From the NCBI GenBank assembly GCA_017998755.1, contig JAGOCL010000206.1, forward strand, positions 1 through 5,360: DNA of 5,360 nt, read 5' to 3'. Positions 1 through 5,360 of this stretch are shown here, one piece after another. The position numbers and the translations under genes are program-made. The DNA comes from Spirochaetota bacterium. GTDB lineage: Bacteria; Spirochaetota; GWE2-31-10; MWDO01. Under the pieces are notes generated by a model. The model was not told where the DNA came from. It saw nothing but the letters and a program-made list of their open reading frames with translations, and ran no database searches. Numbering within the stretch: position 1 is the first letter of the stretch; each line of letters starts with the position of its first letter.

Positions 1-625
1 CGCTTATACCAAGAATATTTTTATCGTATTTTTTGTTGTATGCCGATATAAAATAATTTGCTATATCGATTATATCTTCGCGTCTTTCCCGTAAGGGCGG
101 AAGAGTTATCGGTATAACGTTAAGGCGGTAATACAGGTCTTCGCGGAATTTGCCGTGGGCTACCATCGACATTAAATCCCTGTTAGTAGCGGCGATAATC
201 CGGACGTCGGCAAAGATAGATTCTGTCGATCCAAGCGGTTCGTACGATTTATATTGCAGAAAACGAAGAAGTTTAGGTTGTATAGACTGAGGCATTTCGC
301 CGATCTCGTCGAGAAATAAAAAACCGTTATTCGCCGCGCCAATTTTACCGATATAATCGCTTGTCGCGTCTGTAAAAGCCCCTTTTTTATGGCCAAATAG
401 TTCGTTTTCAAGAAGAGTTTCCGGGATAGACGCGCAATTAATAGATACGAAAGGTTGACTCTTTCTATCGCTTTTTTTATGAATAATATTGGCGACGAGC
501 TCTTTTCCGGTACCGCTCTCCCCGGTAATCAAAACCGTCGCCGGAGTCTTGGAAACTCTCTCTACTATTTCAAATACGCTTTTTAACTTTGAACTCTTAC
601 CGATAACTATAAAATTATCTTCCAT
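1..625 (-). CDS. PspF-like sigma-54-dependent transcriptional activator (AAA+), 3' end cut by window edge
   Basis: This is a bacterial enhancer-binding protein, an ATPase that remodels sigma-54 RNA polymerase to open promoters. My translation gives 208 codons before the window edge. Visible motifs are Walker A GESGTGKE (35-42), the sigma-54 contact loop as GAFTDA (82-87, usually GAFTGA), Walker B FLFLDEIGE (102-110), sensor I ATN (146-148), and FREDLYYRLNV (160-170) with arginine-finger candidates R161 and R167. The spacing follows E. coli PspF almost residue for residue. The ATG at 625 is the only ATG between the in-frame stop (638-640) and the AAA+ core, so no receiver or GAF domain precedes the core. 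The rest of the AAA+ lid and any DNA-binding helix-turn-helix lie beyond position 1. It starts 8 nt after the rpsA stop with no Shine-Dalgarno (SD) sequence, suggesting coupling to rpsA. The family call is firm; its target genes cannot be inferred. Confidence 0.93.
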   Translation of the reverse strand, partial: MEDNFIVIGKSSKLKSVFEIVERVSKTPATVLITGESGTGKELVANIIHKKSDRKSQPFVSINCASIPETLLENELFGHKKGAFTDATSDYIGKIGAANNGFLFLDEIGEMPQSIQPKLLRFLQYKSYEPLGSTESIFADVRIIAATNRDLMSMVAHGKFREDLYYRLNVIPITLPPLRERREDIIDIANYFISAYNKKYDKNILGIS

Positions 626-633
626 GTTTAAAA

Positions 634-2370
634 TTATTTATCGCTTTTCTTTGATTCGAGCATGTCTCCCAAAGTGTATTTACCGTCTGCTGTATCGTCG
701 TGAAGGTAAGCTTCAACTTTTGATTTTTCTTCTTTCTTTAAAAGTTCTTTTACAGAGAGTTTGACGATTTTTTTCTGCGGATCTAGTTCGATAATCAGAG
801 CTTTAACGCTTTCGCCTACTTTAAAATCAAATTTAAAATTAGACTTAATTTCATCAATCTTACCGATGCCAAGTTGAGAAATTGGTATCAATGAGTCGAC
901 ATTTTCTACAATAGATACGGTTATCCCTTTAGATTCGTCGGCTTCAATAATCTTGACGTCTATTACGTCTCCTTTATTATACGTATCTTTGATTGTTTGC
1001 CATGGGTCGCCGGTTAATTGTTTAACGCCGATTTTAATTTTATTTTTATCCGCGTCGCACTGTATAACTACTCCTTCTATAACGTCGGAAACTTTATATA
1101 TTTCGTGAAGGTTTTTAACAGGCTCCGTCCAAGAGATATCTTCAATGTGTAGCAGAGCGTCGATTCCCTCTTCAAGTTCGACGAAAAGACCAAACGAAAC
1201 TATATTTTTCACGACGCCGGATACTTTTGATCCGACTTTGTATTTTTGAGCCGCTTTATCCCAAGGATTTTCTAAAAGGTGTTTTAGACTTAAATTTACT
1301 CTATGGTTTTCTTCGTCGATATTAATTATCTTAACCTCGACCTTCTGGCCTTTTTCAAGAAGTTCTTGAGGATTTTTTATATTTTTTGTCCACGACATAT
1401 CCGAAATGTGGAGAAGGCCTTCAAGACCGTCGATAATATTTACAAAAGCTCCGTAAGTAGTCATTGACACTACCGATCCTACAATTACGTCGTCGACTTT
1501 ATATTTTTCAACAAATTTGTCCCACGGAGACTCTTCGGTTTGTTTTAATCCTACCGATACTTTACCGGTTGTTTTATTTACTTTAAGTATCATTACTTTG
1601 ATTTTATCGCCGATTTTGAGAGCGTCTTCAACTTTTTCGATTCGAGCCCATGAAATATCTCTGATATGGAGAAGGGCTTCGATACCTCCGACGTCTACAA
1701 AGGCGCCGAAATCCGTGATATTTTTTACTACTCCGTCGACTATTTCCCCTTCGACTTTATCGTCGAGGAATTCCCTTCTAAGTATATTTTTTTCTTGATA
1801 CATATACTTTCGTCTATTGCCCATAAAATCTTCTGTTTCTCTGTTTTTGTTAAACTTATTTTTTGGGCGATCGTTTCCTCCCTCGTTTTGAAAAATCTTC
1901 TCAACGTAAAAGGTAACGGTTTTACCAATAAAAGAATTTGGATCTTCAACCCTATCGACGTCGAATAATGAAAATGGTATCATTCCTGTAAGAGACTTGT
2001 ATTTTACGTTAAATCCGTTTTTTTTGACGCCCGTTACAACCCCTTCGATATAAGTTTTATCTTTCATCACGTCGACTACTTCTTGCTTTTGAAGAATCGC
2101 TTCGGCCTTCTTCTTTGACACAACGGGATCGCCGTTTTTACCTTCAGCCCAAACGAGGTACACTACTACGGTATCGCCTAATTTAGGAGCTTCGGAAAAC
2201 TCGCTTAACGGAACTTTGGCTTCGGATTTATACCCAAAATCGAGAAAAACCGTATCAGAGCTTATCTGAACAACGTTAGCTTTGATTAGCGTATTCTCTT
2301 CAATATCCTTAAAACTTTCATTGTAGGCTTTAACAAAGTCTAATTGATCGCTGTTAGTCTCAATACTCAT
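634..2370 (-). CDS. rpsA: 30S ribosomal protein S1
   Basis: S1 binds mRNA on the small ribosomal subunit and helps initiation on mRNAs with weak SD sequences. From the chosen start (578 aa) I see six S1/OB-fold repeats at about 27-91, 106-200, 207-277, 293-364, 378-450 and 466-541, then a charged tail containing TLGDML. Repeats 3-5 are the most canonical, each with a GAFV/GLFV strand and an LLHI..(I/M)SW motif; three linkers carry PWD/PWQ. Repeat 6 is divergent. Repeat 2 carries an extra Asn/Lys/Arg-rich stretch at about 161-186. I chose the ATG at 2370 because GGAG lies 6 nt upstream. An ATG at 2382 (582 aa) shares one base with the cmk stop and is possible through coupling. cmk-rpsA adjacency is common in bacteria. 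The stop is TAA at 634-636, 8 nt before the sigma-54 activator. Confidence 0.96.
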   Translation of the reverse strand: MSIETNSDQLDFVKAYNESFKDIEENTLIKANVVQISSDTVFLDFGYKSEAKVPLSEFSEAPKLGDTVVVYLVWAEGKNGDPVVSKKKAEAILQKQEVVDVMKDKTYIEGVVTGVKKNGFNVKYKSLTGMIPFSLFDVDRVEDPNSFIGKTVTFYVEKIFQNEGGNDRPKNKFNKNRETEDFMGNRRKYMYQEKNILRREFLDDKVEGEIVDGVVKNITDFGAFVDVGGIEALLHIRDISWARIEKVEDALKIGDKIKVMILKVNKTTGKVSVGLKQTEESPWDKFVEKYKVDDVIVGSVVSMTTYGAFVNIIDGLEGLLHISDMSWTKNIKNPQELLEKGQKVEVKIINIDEENHRVNLSLKHLLENPWDKAAQKYKVGSKVSGVVKNIVSFGLFVELEEGIDALLHIEDISWTEPVKNLHEIYKVSDVIEGVVIQCDADKNKIKIGVKQLTGDPWQTIKDTYNKGDVIDVKIIEADESKGITVSIVENVDSLIPISQLGIGKIDEIKSNFKFDFKVGESVKALIIELDPQKKIVKLSVKELLKKEEKSKVEAYLHDDTADGKYTLGDMLESKKSDK

Positions 2371-2384
2371 TTCTTTCTCCATTA
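2368..2384 (-). promoter_or_regulatory. cmk stop / rpsA start junction with nested Shine-Dalgarno
   Basis: Read on the minus strand, the cmk stop TAA (2384-2382) shares its last A with an ATG (2382-2380). The G of that ATG begins GGAG (2380-2377), which stands 6 nt before a second in-frame ATG (2370-2368). Upstream of the first ATG there is only AT-rich sequence with no good SD. The second ATG is therefore the better de novo start, while the first could be used by ribosomes terminating on cmk. Confidence 0.6.
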
Positions 2385-3020
2385 TTTAATCTTTTTTAAA
2401 ATTTCTTCAACAACTTCATCAATAGATAAATCCGTTGTATCTATATAAATTGCTCCATCGGCAATTTTTAGCGCTCCAAAAGGCTTGTTCTTATCGTTAA
2501 GATCCCTTTTTTCAATCGAAGCCTTGATCTCTTGTAAGGACATACCGCCGTTTTGTTCGTTATATCTTCTTTGGGCTCTTTCCATAACCGACGCGTCCAG
2601 ATAAAACTTGTACTTTGCGTCGGGGAATACCACAGTTCCGATATCTCTACCGTCCATTATAACAGATTTAGAACCCGAATATTCGTTAAGAAATCTGTTG
2701 ACTCTTTTTCTGACGGTTATGTTTGACGACACGGGAGACACAAGTTCGGTAACCTCTCTACTCCTGATATACCCGGTCATATCGGTATCGTCGATAAAAA
2801 TATGTCCGTTTATAAGAGCAATAGAAATTCTACTCATAAGATTTTCTATTTCATCATAATTATCTATTTTTATATTACTGTCAAGCATTTTTTTTGTAAT
2901 AGCGCGATAAATAGCTCCGGAATCGACGTATTCAATCTTTAGTTTCTCCGAGATTATTTTTGCTATCGAACTTTTACCCGCGCCGGCCGGACCGTCAATC
3001 GCTATTTTAAATATTTCCAT
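2382..3020 (-). CDS. cmk: Cytidylate kinase (CMP/dCMP kinase)
   Basis: This cytoplasmic enzyme phosphorylates CMP and dCMP with ATP, giving CDP/dCDP for nucleic acid and phospholipid precursor synthesis. The 212-aa product is close to the usual length of about 220. Motifs are the P-loop GPAGAGKSS (10-18), the CMP-site segment YVDSGAIYRA (31-40), SREV (87-90), DGRDIGTVVFPDA (123-135), and KRDLNDKNKPFGALKIADGA followed by IDTT (171-196). In the last block the family usually has Asp-x-x-Arg (D185/R188 in E. coli); here it is D176-K-N-K179, a conservative Arg-to-Lys change. The ATG at 3020 is supported by a clear SD 7 nt upstream. The start overlaps the end of rluB by 14 nt, and the stop touches the first possible rpsA ATG, so the gene is mid-operon. 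No truncation is seen. Confidence 0.96.
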   Translation of the reverse strand: MEIFKIAIDGPAGAGKSSIAKIISEKLKIEYVDSGAIYRAITKKMLDSNIKIDNYDEIENLMSRISIALINGHIFIDDTDMTGYIRSREVTELVSPVSSNITVRKRVNRFLNEYSGSKSVIMDGRDIGTVVFPDAKYKFYLDASVMERAQRRYNEQNGGMSLQEIKASIEKRDLNDKNKPFGALKIADGAIYIDTTDLSIDEVVEEILKKIK

Positions 3021-3720
3021 ATAAATACCTCTCTAACTCAACTTTAGACATATACTTAAATTCTCCGGTTGGTAATTTCAATGCGTCCAGACTCATTTTG
3101 CCGATTTTATCTCTTAATAACCGCTTTATTTCCAGCCCGAAGAATTTATAAACTTCGCGGATCTCTCTTTTTTTCCCTTCGCCGAGCGTTATTCTCAAAA
3201 CGTTAGAATCGCCGGTCTTAACGATATTCGACGCTTTATAAGTAATATCGCCAATTTTCACGCCGTTTATAAAACTTTTTATCATATTCGCCGGCGGTTT
3301 TTTATCGGACTCGACAATATACTCCTTCTTCACGCCTTTGGAAGGATGAAGTATGTTGTTTGCAAAATCGCCGTCGTTTGTCAAAATGATCAACCCTTCG
3401 GACATGTAATCGAGTCTGCCGACGGTAAATATCTTTTTGTCCTCCCCGATAATATCGTAAACGCTTTTTCTGTTAAATTGAGCGTCTCTCGAACATATAT
3501 AATTTGTCGGTTTGTTTAGAACGATATAAACTTTTTCTACTCTCTGTAAAATCTTACCGTCGTATTCCACAATATCGTCGTCGCCGACTTTGACGCCAAG
3601 TTTATCGGCGATTATTCCGTTGACTTTTACTTTTCCGGAAATAATCAGTTCTTCGGCTTTTCTTCTAGACGCAACCCCTCGATCAGATAGGAATTTTTGC
3701 AAACGAATATTATCATTCAT
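3007..3720 (-). CDS. rluB: RluB/RsuA-family rRNA pseudouridine synthase
   Basis: Enzymes of this family isomerise a specific rRNA uridine to pseudouridine; RluB acts on 23S rRNA helix 89 (U2605 in E. coli) and RsuA on 16S U516. The 237-aa product has an N-terminal S4 RNA-binding domain (about 5-52, including RLQKFLSDRGVASRRKAEEL). The catalytic domain begins near 65 (VLNKPTNYICS) and contains GRLDYMSEGLIILTNDG (101-117), with D104 as the catalytic aspartate. A later KKREIREVYKFFG block (183-195) matches the family's RQIRRM-like motif. The start overlaps the end of scpB by 8 nt with no strong SD, so translation is probably coupled. The scpB-rluB pairing is common outside enterobacteria and favours RluB, but RsuA-type specificity cannot be excluded from sequence alone. 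Confidence 0.9.
   Translation of the reverse strand: MNDNIRLQKFLSDRGVASRRKAEELIISGKVKVNGIIADKLGVKVGDDDIVEYDGKILQRVEKVYIVLNKPTNYICSRDAQFNRKSVYDIIGEDKKIFTVGRLDYMSEGLIILTNDGDFANNILHPSKGVKKEYIVESDKKPPANMIKSFINGVKIGDITYKASNIVKTGDSNVLRITLGEGKKREIREVYKFFGLEIKRLLRDKIGKMSLDALKLPTGEFKYMSKVELERYLYGNI
3028..3034 (-). promoter_or_regulatory. Ribosome binding site of cmk
   Basis: The minus strand reads AGAGAGG, 7 nt before the cmk ATG at 3020, and lies inside the rluB coding sequence. It is the clearest SD in the window. It shows that SD-led initiation operates in this organism, which makes its absence before the permease gene at 4451 meaningful. Confidence 0.7.
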
Positions 3721-4252
3721 CGTCTGAGTACTCGTCGCTTTTCAATTCATTAATTTCCGGTAGATCTTTAATAGACTTTAGATTGAAATATTTTAGAAAC
3801 TCTTTCGTTGTGCCGTAAAGAAGAGGTTTGCCGAACGCTTCTTTTCTACCTACGATTTCTATAAGCCCTTTTTCGATCAGATTTCTTACTTGATTATCCG
3901 CCGAAACGCCTCTGATAGCTTCGATCTCCCCTTTTGTAATAGGTTGTTTATAAGCGATTATCGATAAAACTGTCAAGGCCGATTGCGATAGCTTGGATTT
4001 ACCTCTTATATTGTAGATATCTCTTATTTCCGGGAAAATATCCTTCTTTATTTGAAATGTGAAGCCGCCCGCAACCTCGGCGATGTTTATACCGTGAAGG
4101 GCCTTCTGATAATCTAAATTTAATTCGTTGACAATATCGAGAATTTTGTCCTTATCCAGATTGGTAATACGCATTAGTTTTTCGTAAGAAACCCCTTCGG
4201 TCTCGTAAAACAATATCGCCTCGATTAGACTCGTGAATTTATCGCCGCCCAT
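3713..4252 (-). CDS. scpB: Segregation and condensation protein B (ScpB)
   Basis: ScpB is the winged-helix (kite) subunit of the SMC-ScpA-ScpB condensin, which compacts and segregates replicated chromosomes. It dimerises and binds the ScpA kleisin. The 179-aa product has a first winged helix at about 4-75 and a second at about 88-158. Hallmarks are LSQSALTVLSIIAYKQPITKGEI (88-110), the following IRGVSADNQVRNLIEKGLIEIVGRKE, and GKPLLYGTTKEFLKYF (141-156). An acidic tail ends in DEYSDDE. I chose the ATG at 4252 because an SD-like AGGCAGGA precedes it and the N-terminus then matches the family. The in-frame GTG at 4333 would add 27 hydrophobic residues foreign to ScpB. It is the first gene of the minus-strand operon. 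scpA, often directly upstream, is not here. Confidence 0.95.
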   Translation of the reverse strand: MGGDKFTSLIEAILFYETEGVSYEKLMRITNLDKDKILDIVNELNLDYQKALHGINIAEVAGGFTFQIKKDIFPEIRDIYNIRGKSKLSQSALTVLSIIAYKQPITKGEIEAIRGVSADNQVRNLIEKGLIEIVGRKEAFGKPLLYGTTKEFLKYFNLKSIKDLPEINELKSDEYSDDE

Positions 4253-4254
4253 AA

Positions 4255-4262
4255 TCCTGCCT
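4255..4262 (-). promoter_or_regulatory. Ribosome binding site of scpB
   Basis: The minus strand reads AGGCAGGA just before the ATG at 4252. The first AGG is 7 nt from the start codon, a good SD spacing. This decides in favour of 4252 over the upstream GTG at 4333. Confidence 0.55.
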
Positions 4263-4278
4263 AAAAAAAATTTCTGAT

Positions 4279-4306
4279 ATATTATCAAAAATAATAAAAA
4301 ACGCAA
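4279..4306 (-). promoter_or_regulatory. Candidate sigma-70 promoter for the scpB operon
   Basis: On the minus strand, TTGCGT (4306-4301) is separated by 16 bp from TAATAT (4284-4279). This predicts transcription from about 4272 and a leader of about 20 nt carrying the SD. The match is modest (3/6 and 4/6) and the region is so AT-rich that chance matches are likely. A rival is TTGTGT (4337-4332), 17 bp, TATTAA (4314-4309). A small inverted repeat, TGATA-3-TATCA (4275-4287), overlaps the first -10 and could be an operator. Confidence 0.3.
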
Positions 4307-4358
4307 ATTTAATATGAATAATTTTTTTTCCACACAAGCGACGATTATATTAGTATAT

Positions 4359-4382
4359 TCAAAACGGGAATTCCCGTTTTGA
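4359..4382. repeat. Perfect 24-bp palindrome, candidate operator
   Basis: Two 12-bp arms, each reading TCAAAACGGGAA inward, meet with no spacer at a GAATTC centre (4368-4373). As RNA it could fold into a stem of about 10 bp with an AATT loop followed by TTTT, which resembles an intrinsic terminator. However, no gene ends here on either strand, because both neighbours point away from it. Its centre is about 80 bp upstream of the predicted permease transcription start and about 98 bp upstream of the candidate scpB start. Either an operator for a dimeric regulator or an orphan hairpin is possible. Confidence 0.6.
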
Positions 4383-4414
4383 TATCAGAGCTCGACAATT
4401 GTTTATTTTAAATT

Positions 4415-4443
4415 TTGACATCGTTATTTTATTCTGTTATAAA
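4415..4443 (+). promoter_or_regulatory. Near-consensus sigma-70 promoter for the permease gene
   Basis: TTGACA (4415-4420) matches the -35 consensus exactly. A 17-bp spacer follows, then TATAAA (4438-4443), which matches the -10 consensus at 5 of 6 positions. Initiation about 7 nt downstream falls at 4450-4451, on or next to the A of the start codon. The resulting mRNA would have essentially no 5' leader. This is the strongest promoter-like signal I see in the window. Confidence 0.72.
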
Positions 4444-4450
4444 ATATCCA

Positions 4451-5360
4451 ATGAAGATAGAAAATTTTATAGCATTCAGATATATTATTCAGAACAGGAA
4501 AAATAAGGAGATATCTTCTTCTTCCGTCGTCGTATGCGCGGCGATTGCCAGCGCAATAATTTTTTTTATTGCGGCGGTATCGATAATGAACGGCTATATT
4601 CAGGGAAGGATGCAGATTCAATTTGAAGTTACGTCGTTTCATTTGGCGTATTTCGATATAAACGAAAAACGCGATGCAGGTTTTATTGTTGAGAAATTGA
4701 TTGGAGATAAAGACGTTAAAAGCGTTTTTATATACCGCGAAACCAAGGCGTTATTATCGGCTAACGGAATAAACAGCGGATTGGCTTATTTTAGAGCGGT
4801 TCCAAGGGGTATTTTCTCTTACGACGAGGGATTCGCGAATTATCTAAGGATAGAGAACGGAAATACGGAAATCGGCGATAATGAGATAGTTCTTTCGAAA
4901 AAGACGGCGAGTAAGTTGAAAGTATCGACGGGGGAGTATATTTACCTGACGGCGATGGCGCTTGAAGATAAATCTAAGATCAAATTCAAGCGGCTGAAGG
5001 TTGTCGATCTGTTTTCAACCGGATTTATCGAACTCGACGAACAGATGTCTTATATCAATCTTGAGACTTGCGAAGATATATTTGGAAAAGACGTTACCTA
5101 TTCTGTCGCGGTGAAATTGAACGATTATAAAGATACGCTTGGTTTTGCCCGGAATCATAAGTTTAACTCGTTTTCTTATCAATCAACGTGGATTGAGGAG
5201 AATTTCAACGAATTTACCGCATTAAAGTTCGAGAAAAACGTTATAGCGTTTATAGTGCTTTTAGTCGTTATCGTCGCGGCTCTGAACGTTCTGACCGCCA
5301 TACATATAACCGTTCTTGAAAAAATCAAAGACGTTGGGATATTGAAAGCGACGGGCTACT
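4451..5360 (+). CDS. LolC/LolE-family ABC transporter permease, 3' end cut by window edge
   Basis: This is probably the transmembrane subunit of a LolCDE-type exporter, which lifts lipoproteins out of the inner membrane for transfer to the outer membrane. I read 303 codons to the window edge with no stop; family members are about 400 aa with four membrane segments. The start FIAFRYI (6-12) resembles the N-terminus of LolC/E permeases. TM1 spans about 24-46 and ends in the family-typical SIMNGY (44-49). A large periplasmic domain (MacB periplasmic-core type) fills about 50-260. TM2 spans about 264-286 and leads into the cytoplasmic coupling segment EKIKDVGILKATGY (290-303). The last two membrane segments lie beyond the window. 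The ATG at 4451 is the first ATG after an in-frame stop (4409-4411) and has no SD. LolC and LolE cannot be told apart here, and a MacB/FtsX-type exporter is a less likely alternative. Confidence 0.87.
   Translation, partial: MKIENFIAFRYIIQNRKNKEISSSSVVVCAAIASAIIFFIAAVSIMNGYIQGRMQIQFEVTSFHLAYFDINEKRDAGFIVEKLIGDKDVKSVFIYRETKALLSANGINSGLAYFRAVPRGIFSYDEGFANYLRIENGNTEIGDNEIVLSKKTASKLKVSTGEYIYLTAMALEDKSKIKFKRLKVVDLFSTGFIELDEQMSYINLETCEDIFGKDVTYSVAVKLNDYKDTLGFARNHKFNSFSYQSTWIEENFNEFTALKFEKNVIAFIVLLVVIVAALNVLTAIHITVLEKIKDVGILKATGY

Larger units (their letters stand above)
4253..4450. other. Divergent intergenic region between scpB and the permease gene
   Basis: These 198 bp separate the only divergent gene pair in the window. 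From left to right they hold the scpB SD, the candidate leftward promoters, runs of A and T (A8 at 4263-4270, A5 at 4287-4291, A6 at 4296-4301, T8 at 4322-4329), a perfect palindrome at 4359-4382 and a strong rightward promoter at 4415-4443. I see no convincing small ORF, tRNA or riboswitch fold. Confidence 0.6.

Noticed and set aside
172..764. Small ORFs overlapping the sigma-54 activator and the end of rpsA (172-411 minus, 489-764 plus)
   Set aside because: Both lie in other frames of strongly conserved coding sequence; neither shows a domain or a usable ribosome binding site.
1517..1968. Plus-strand ORFs of 93 and 100 residues inside rpsA
   Set aside because: They are antisense to intact S1 repeats, have no SD or family resemblance, and arise from the low stop frequency opposite this gene.
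4253..4333. Longer ScpB starting from an in-frame GTG at 4333, adding a hydrophobic 27-residue N-terminus
   Set aside because: The extension looks like a membrane segment foreign to this cytoplasmic family, has no SD, and would start upstream of the more likely scpB promoter. The ATG at 4252 has an SD and gives a normal ScpB N-terminus.
4359..4382. Palindrome as a bidirectional intrinsic terminator
   Set aside because: It has the A-stem-T look of one, but both flanking genes transcribe away from it and no ORF ends near it on either strand. I kept it as an inverted repeat.
4505..4510. AAGGAG inside the permease gene as a ribosome binding site for a later start
   Set aside because: No ATG, GTG or TTG lies 5-10 nt downstream, and starting later would remove the conserved FIAFRYI N-terminus. 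It simply encodes Lys-Asn-Lys-Glu.
4424..4642. 72-residue minus-strand ORF across the permease start
   Set aside because: It is antisense to a well-supported gene, overlaps its promoter, has no recognisable domain, and its composition is that of a reverse-strand shadow.
1..5360. Mobile element, CRISPR array, defence system, tRNA or rRNA gene
   Set aside because: I saw no transposase, integrase, direct-repeat array, terminal inverted repeats or RNA-gene motifs. All substantial ORFs are accounted for by core functions.

Overview
The window is an AT-rich, conserved chromosomal stretch from a bacterium with an outer membrane. A leftward (minus-strand) cluster reads scpB, rluB, cmk, rpsA and then a sigma-54 activator cut by the left edge. 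A divergent rightward gene for a LolC/LolE-type lipoprotein-release permease is cut by the right edge. The Lol-type permease implies a two-membrane envelope. The ScpB condensin subunit rules out enterobacteria, which use MukBEF. From memory, clustering of scpB/rluB/cmk/rpsA fits spirochaetes, but this is a low-confidence guess and other AT-rich didermic lineages (for example Endomicrobia) are not excluded. CpG is clearly over-represented for such AT-rich DNA.

Layout. Positions 625-1 (minus) hold a PspF-like AAA+ sigma-54 activator with no receiver domain and a GAFTDA variant of the sigma-54 contact loop. Positions 2370-634 (minus) encode ribosomal protein S1 with six S1 repeats and a charged insert in repeat 2. 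Positions 3020-2382 (minus) encode cytidylate kinase, 3720-3007 (minus) an RluB/RsuA-type pseudouridine synthase, and 4252-3713 (minus) ScpB. Positions 4253-4450 are the only real intergenic region: divergent promoters, A/T tracts and a perfect 24-bp palindrome. Positions 4451-5360 (plus) hold the permease gene, whose near-consensus promoter predicts a leaderless mRNA.

The five minus-strand genes overlap or lie within about 11 nt of each other, with no terminator between them, so they look like one operon. It joins chromosome segregation (ScpB), 23S rRNA modification (RluB-like), nucleotide metabolism (Cmk) and translation (S1). The sigma-54 activator at its end is the least expected member.

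I found no mobile element, CRISPR array, tRNA or rRNA gene, and no convincing new multi-gene system. The points most worth a second look are the activator's GAFTDA loop and position, the leaderless permease transcript, and the palindrome between the divergent promoters.
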